Part shown: piece after piece, positions 62,797 to 64,000 of the stretch
Position numbering within the stretch: the stretch's first letter is position 1
Layout: the number at the start of each line of letters is the position of its first letter
DNA from: an uncultured Phycisphaerales bacterium
GTDB lineage: Bacteria; Planctomycetota; Phycisphaerae; Phycisphaerales; UBA1924
Direction of reading: 5' to 3'
DNA: 64,000 bases
NCBI GenBank assembly: GCA_937871915.1
Contig: CALMPG010000187.1
Span: forward strand, 1 to 64,000
Notes under the pieces: generated by a model
Told to the model about the DNA's origin: nothing
What the model saw: only the letters and a program-made list of their open reading frames with translations
The model's database searches: none
Translations under genes and position numbers: made by a program

Positions 62797-64000
62797 TCAC
62801 TCCGGCGGTCGCAACTCCCCCGGCCCCAGCGTCACGATCGTCACCGGCCCCATCTCCCGGCGCGCCAGATAGTCGTTCACCTGATCCAGCGTGATCGCCG
62901 CGTACTGGGCCTCGATCTCGTCGAGCGTCCGCCCCCGCCCCAGCCGGTGCATGTCCCCCGCAAGCCCCGACGCCCGCGCCCCGGTGCTCTCGCCCGAGAA
63001 CACCAGGCTCGATCGGATGCCCACCATCGCCCGCTGGAACTCCTCCGGCGTCACCCTCCCCGCCGGCGTCGATACCCGCCGCAACTCGCCCACGAGCACA
63101 TCCAGCGACTCCTGGGCCCGCTCCGGCGTCGTGCCGACGTACGCCAGACACCGCCCATAGTCCCGATCCGCCGCGTACGACTCGCTCACGGAATAGCACA
63201 GCCCCCGCTTCTCCCGCACCTCGGTGAACAGCCGCGCCCCCATCCCGCCCGAGAGCGTCGAGGCCACGAACCGCTCGAGCTTGGAATCCGGGCTCGGCTC
63301 CGCCGGCGCGTCGTGCATGAGCACGATCTGCACCTGCGACGACTTGTCCGCCAGATGGTGGTACGTCCCGCGCGTCGGCGACGGCGCCGCCACGACCGGG
63401 GCCGCCTCCCCCGCCCACCCGTGCAGCAGCGCATCCAGGCGCTTGGTGATCAGGTCCGGCCCGCCCGCCGATTCCAGGTCCCCCGCGATCGCCACGATCG
63501 AGCCCCGCGGCCGCGCCCGCTCGGCCCAATACCCCGCAAGGTCCTCGCGCGTCGCCCCCGTCAAGCCCTCCACGGTCCCCAGCCCGCTGCGATTGAGCGG
63601 CGGCGGGTTGTGCCGCTCCCGAAGCGTGAGCACCGCCCGCTCCTGCGGATCGTCCTTCAGACCGTCGAGCGACTGCAGCGCCAGATCGCGCGACGCCTCG
63701 ATGGCCTCCTCCTCCAGCCGCGGCCGGCGCACCATCTCCACGATCAGCGGCAGCGCCTCCAGAATCCGCGACCCCAGCAGCGTCGCGCTCACCCGCATGT
63801 GCAGCGTCGAAACGTCCGCCCCGCGCGACACGCCCAGGATGTCGAACGCATCCGCCTGCTGGCGCGACGAGAGGTCCCCCGCCCCGCGAAGCAGCAACTC
63901 CGACCACAGCGTGCCCAGCCCCTGCCGATTCTCGGGGTCGGCCGCGGTCCCCGCGGGAAGCAGCCACGTGATCCCCGCCGACCGAACGCCGGACATCGGC
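62797..64000 (-). CDS. M16-like protein lacking HxxEH, 5' end beyond the window
   Basis: About 400 residues are visible. The fold is M16 ('AGITWLLPAGTAADPENRQGLGTLWSELLLRGAG'), but where the zinc motif HxxEH would stand there is 'LWSELL', so zinc catalysis is lost. The second half keeps the Arg/Tyr pair ('EVREKRGLCYSVSESY') typical of the non-catalytic partner in two-subunit M16B peptidases. The true start lies upstream of the window edge or is the Met at 63996. An active HxxEH subunit may be encoded just outside. The M16 enzyme at 0.2 kb is a different, single-chain type. Confidence 0.85.
   Translation of the reverse strand, partial: PMSGVRSAGITWLLPAGTAADPENRQGLGTLWSELLLRGAGDLSSRQQADAFDILGVSRGADVSTLHMRVSATLLGSRILEALPLIVEMVRRPRLEEEAIEASRDLALQSLDGLKDDPQERAVLTLRERHNPPPLNRSGLGTVEGLTGATREDLAGYWAERARPRGSIVAIAGDLESAGGPDLITKRLDALLHGWAGEAAPVVAAPSPTRGTYHHLADKSSQVQIVLMHDAPAEPSPDSKLERFVASTLSGGMGARLFTEVREKRGLCYSVSESYAADRDYGRCLAYVGTTPERAQESLDVLVGELRRVSTPAGRVTPEEFQRAMVGIRSSLVFSGESTGARASGLAGDMHRLGRGRTLDEIEAQYAAITLDQVNDYLARREMGPVTIVTLGPGELRPPE

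Overview
The window looks like chromosomal DNA of a high-GC planctomycete, most likely class Phycisphaerae. This rests on family knowledge. The signs are secreted proteins ending in a 'PxPGAAALLGLGGL...RRRR' sorting tail (PEP-CTERM type), other secreted proteins ending in paired dockerin-like Asp/Gly motifs ('DFDGDG...', 'FLNAW'), membrane proteins carrying a C-x2-C zinc ribbon next to 'Y(N/S/P)L', and a TPR protein fused to RNA-polymerase alpha C-terminal-like domains. Nearly all DNA is coding. I saw no rRNA, tRNA, CRISPR, IS element or prophage. There are about 53 protein genes.

Layout. 0.2-7 kb: M16 zinc protease, MBL hydrolase, S1/P1 nuclease coupled to a zinc-ribbon membrane protein, gpsA. 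7-16 kb: ppdK, pabB and a Nudix gene overlapping head-to-tail, a GT39 glycosyltransferase coupled to an ABC-2 permease whose frame is broken in poly-G tracts. 16-25 kb: PEP-CTERM proteins, clpC, a dockerin-bearing subtilase, a secreted protein of unknown function. 25.7-27.5 kb: holA and an acidic small protein. 27.5-33.6 kb: a signalling block with an OmpR-type regulator and kinase, two DUF347 membrane proteins, an MFS permease and a PepSY-like secreted protein. 33.7-38 kb: MATE exporter, zinc-ribbon protein, serine acetyltransferase, small lipoprotein, small winged-helix-like protein. 38-45 kb: parB with a parS-like site, Nudix, soluble histidine kinase, LOG protein, DUF2007-like and HEAT-repeat membrane proteins, a short uvrC. 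45-50 kb: dockerin-bearing SGNH hydrolase, class II DAHP synthase, a very basic small protein, GT4 glycosyltransferase. 50.6-54.5 kb: coaD, an MBL-fold protein without metal ligands, sucD, MarR regulator, pirin. 54.5-64 kb: methyltransferase, FHA-GAF histidine kinase divergent from the TPR/alpha-CTD protein, BFD-like ferredoxin domain, DJ-1/PfpI protein, PLP decarboxylase, iron-type ABC permease, and an M16-like protein running off the end.

Main observations. (1) Two near-identical direct-repeat sites, upstream of the DUF347-regulator-kinase operon and of the PepSY gene, look like binding sites of the local OmpR-type regulator. (2) A 16/17 identical palindromic element lies upstream of both marR and pirin. 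(3) At least 13 genes lack a Shine-Dalgarno sequence and instead have TAnnnT 5-10 nt before the start codon, suggesting leaderless mRNAs. (4) A perfect 18-bp inverted repeat is inserted in frame in pabB. (5) A near-consensus parS site lies about 0.66 kb from an orphan parB. (6) Several proteins have unusual architecture: TPR plus two alpha-CTD-like domains, a metal-ligand-less MBL protein, an M16 protein without HxxEH, and a UvrC without its C-terminal HhH domain.
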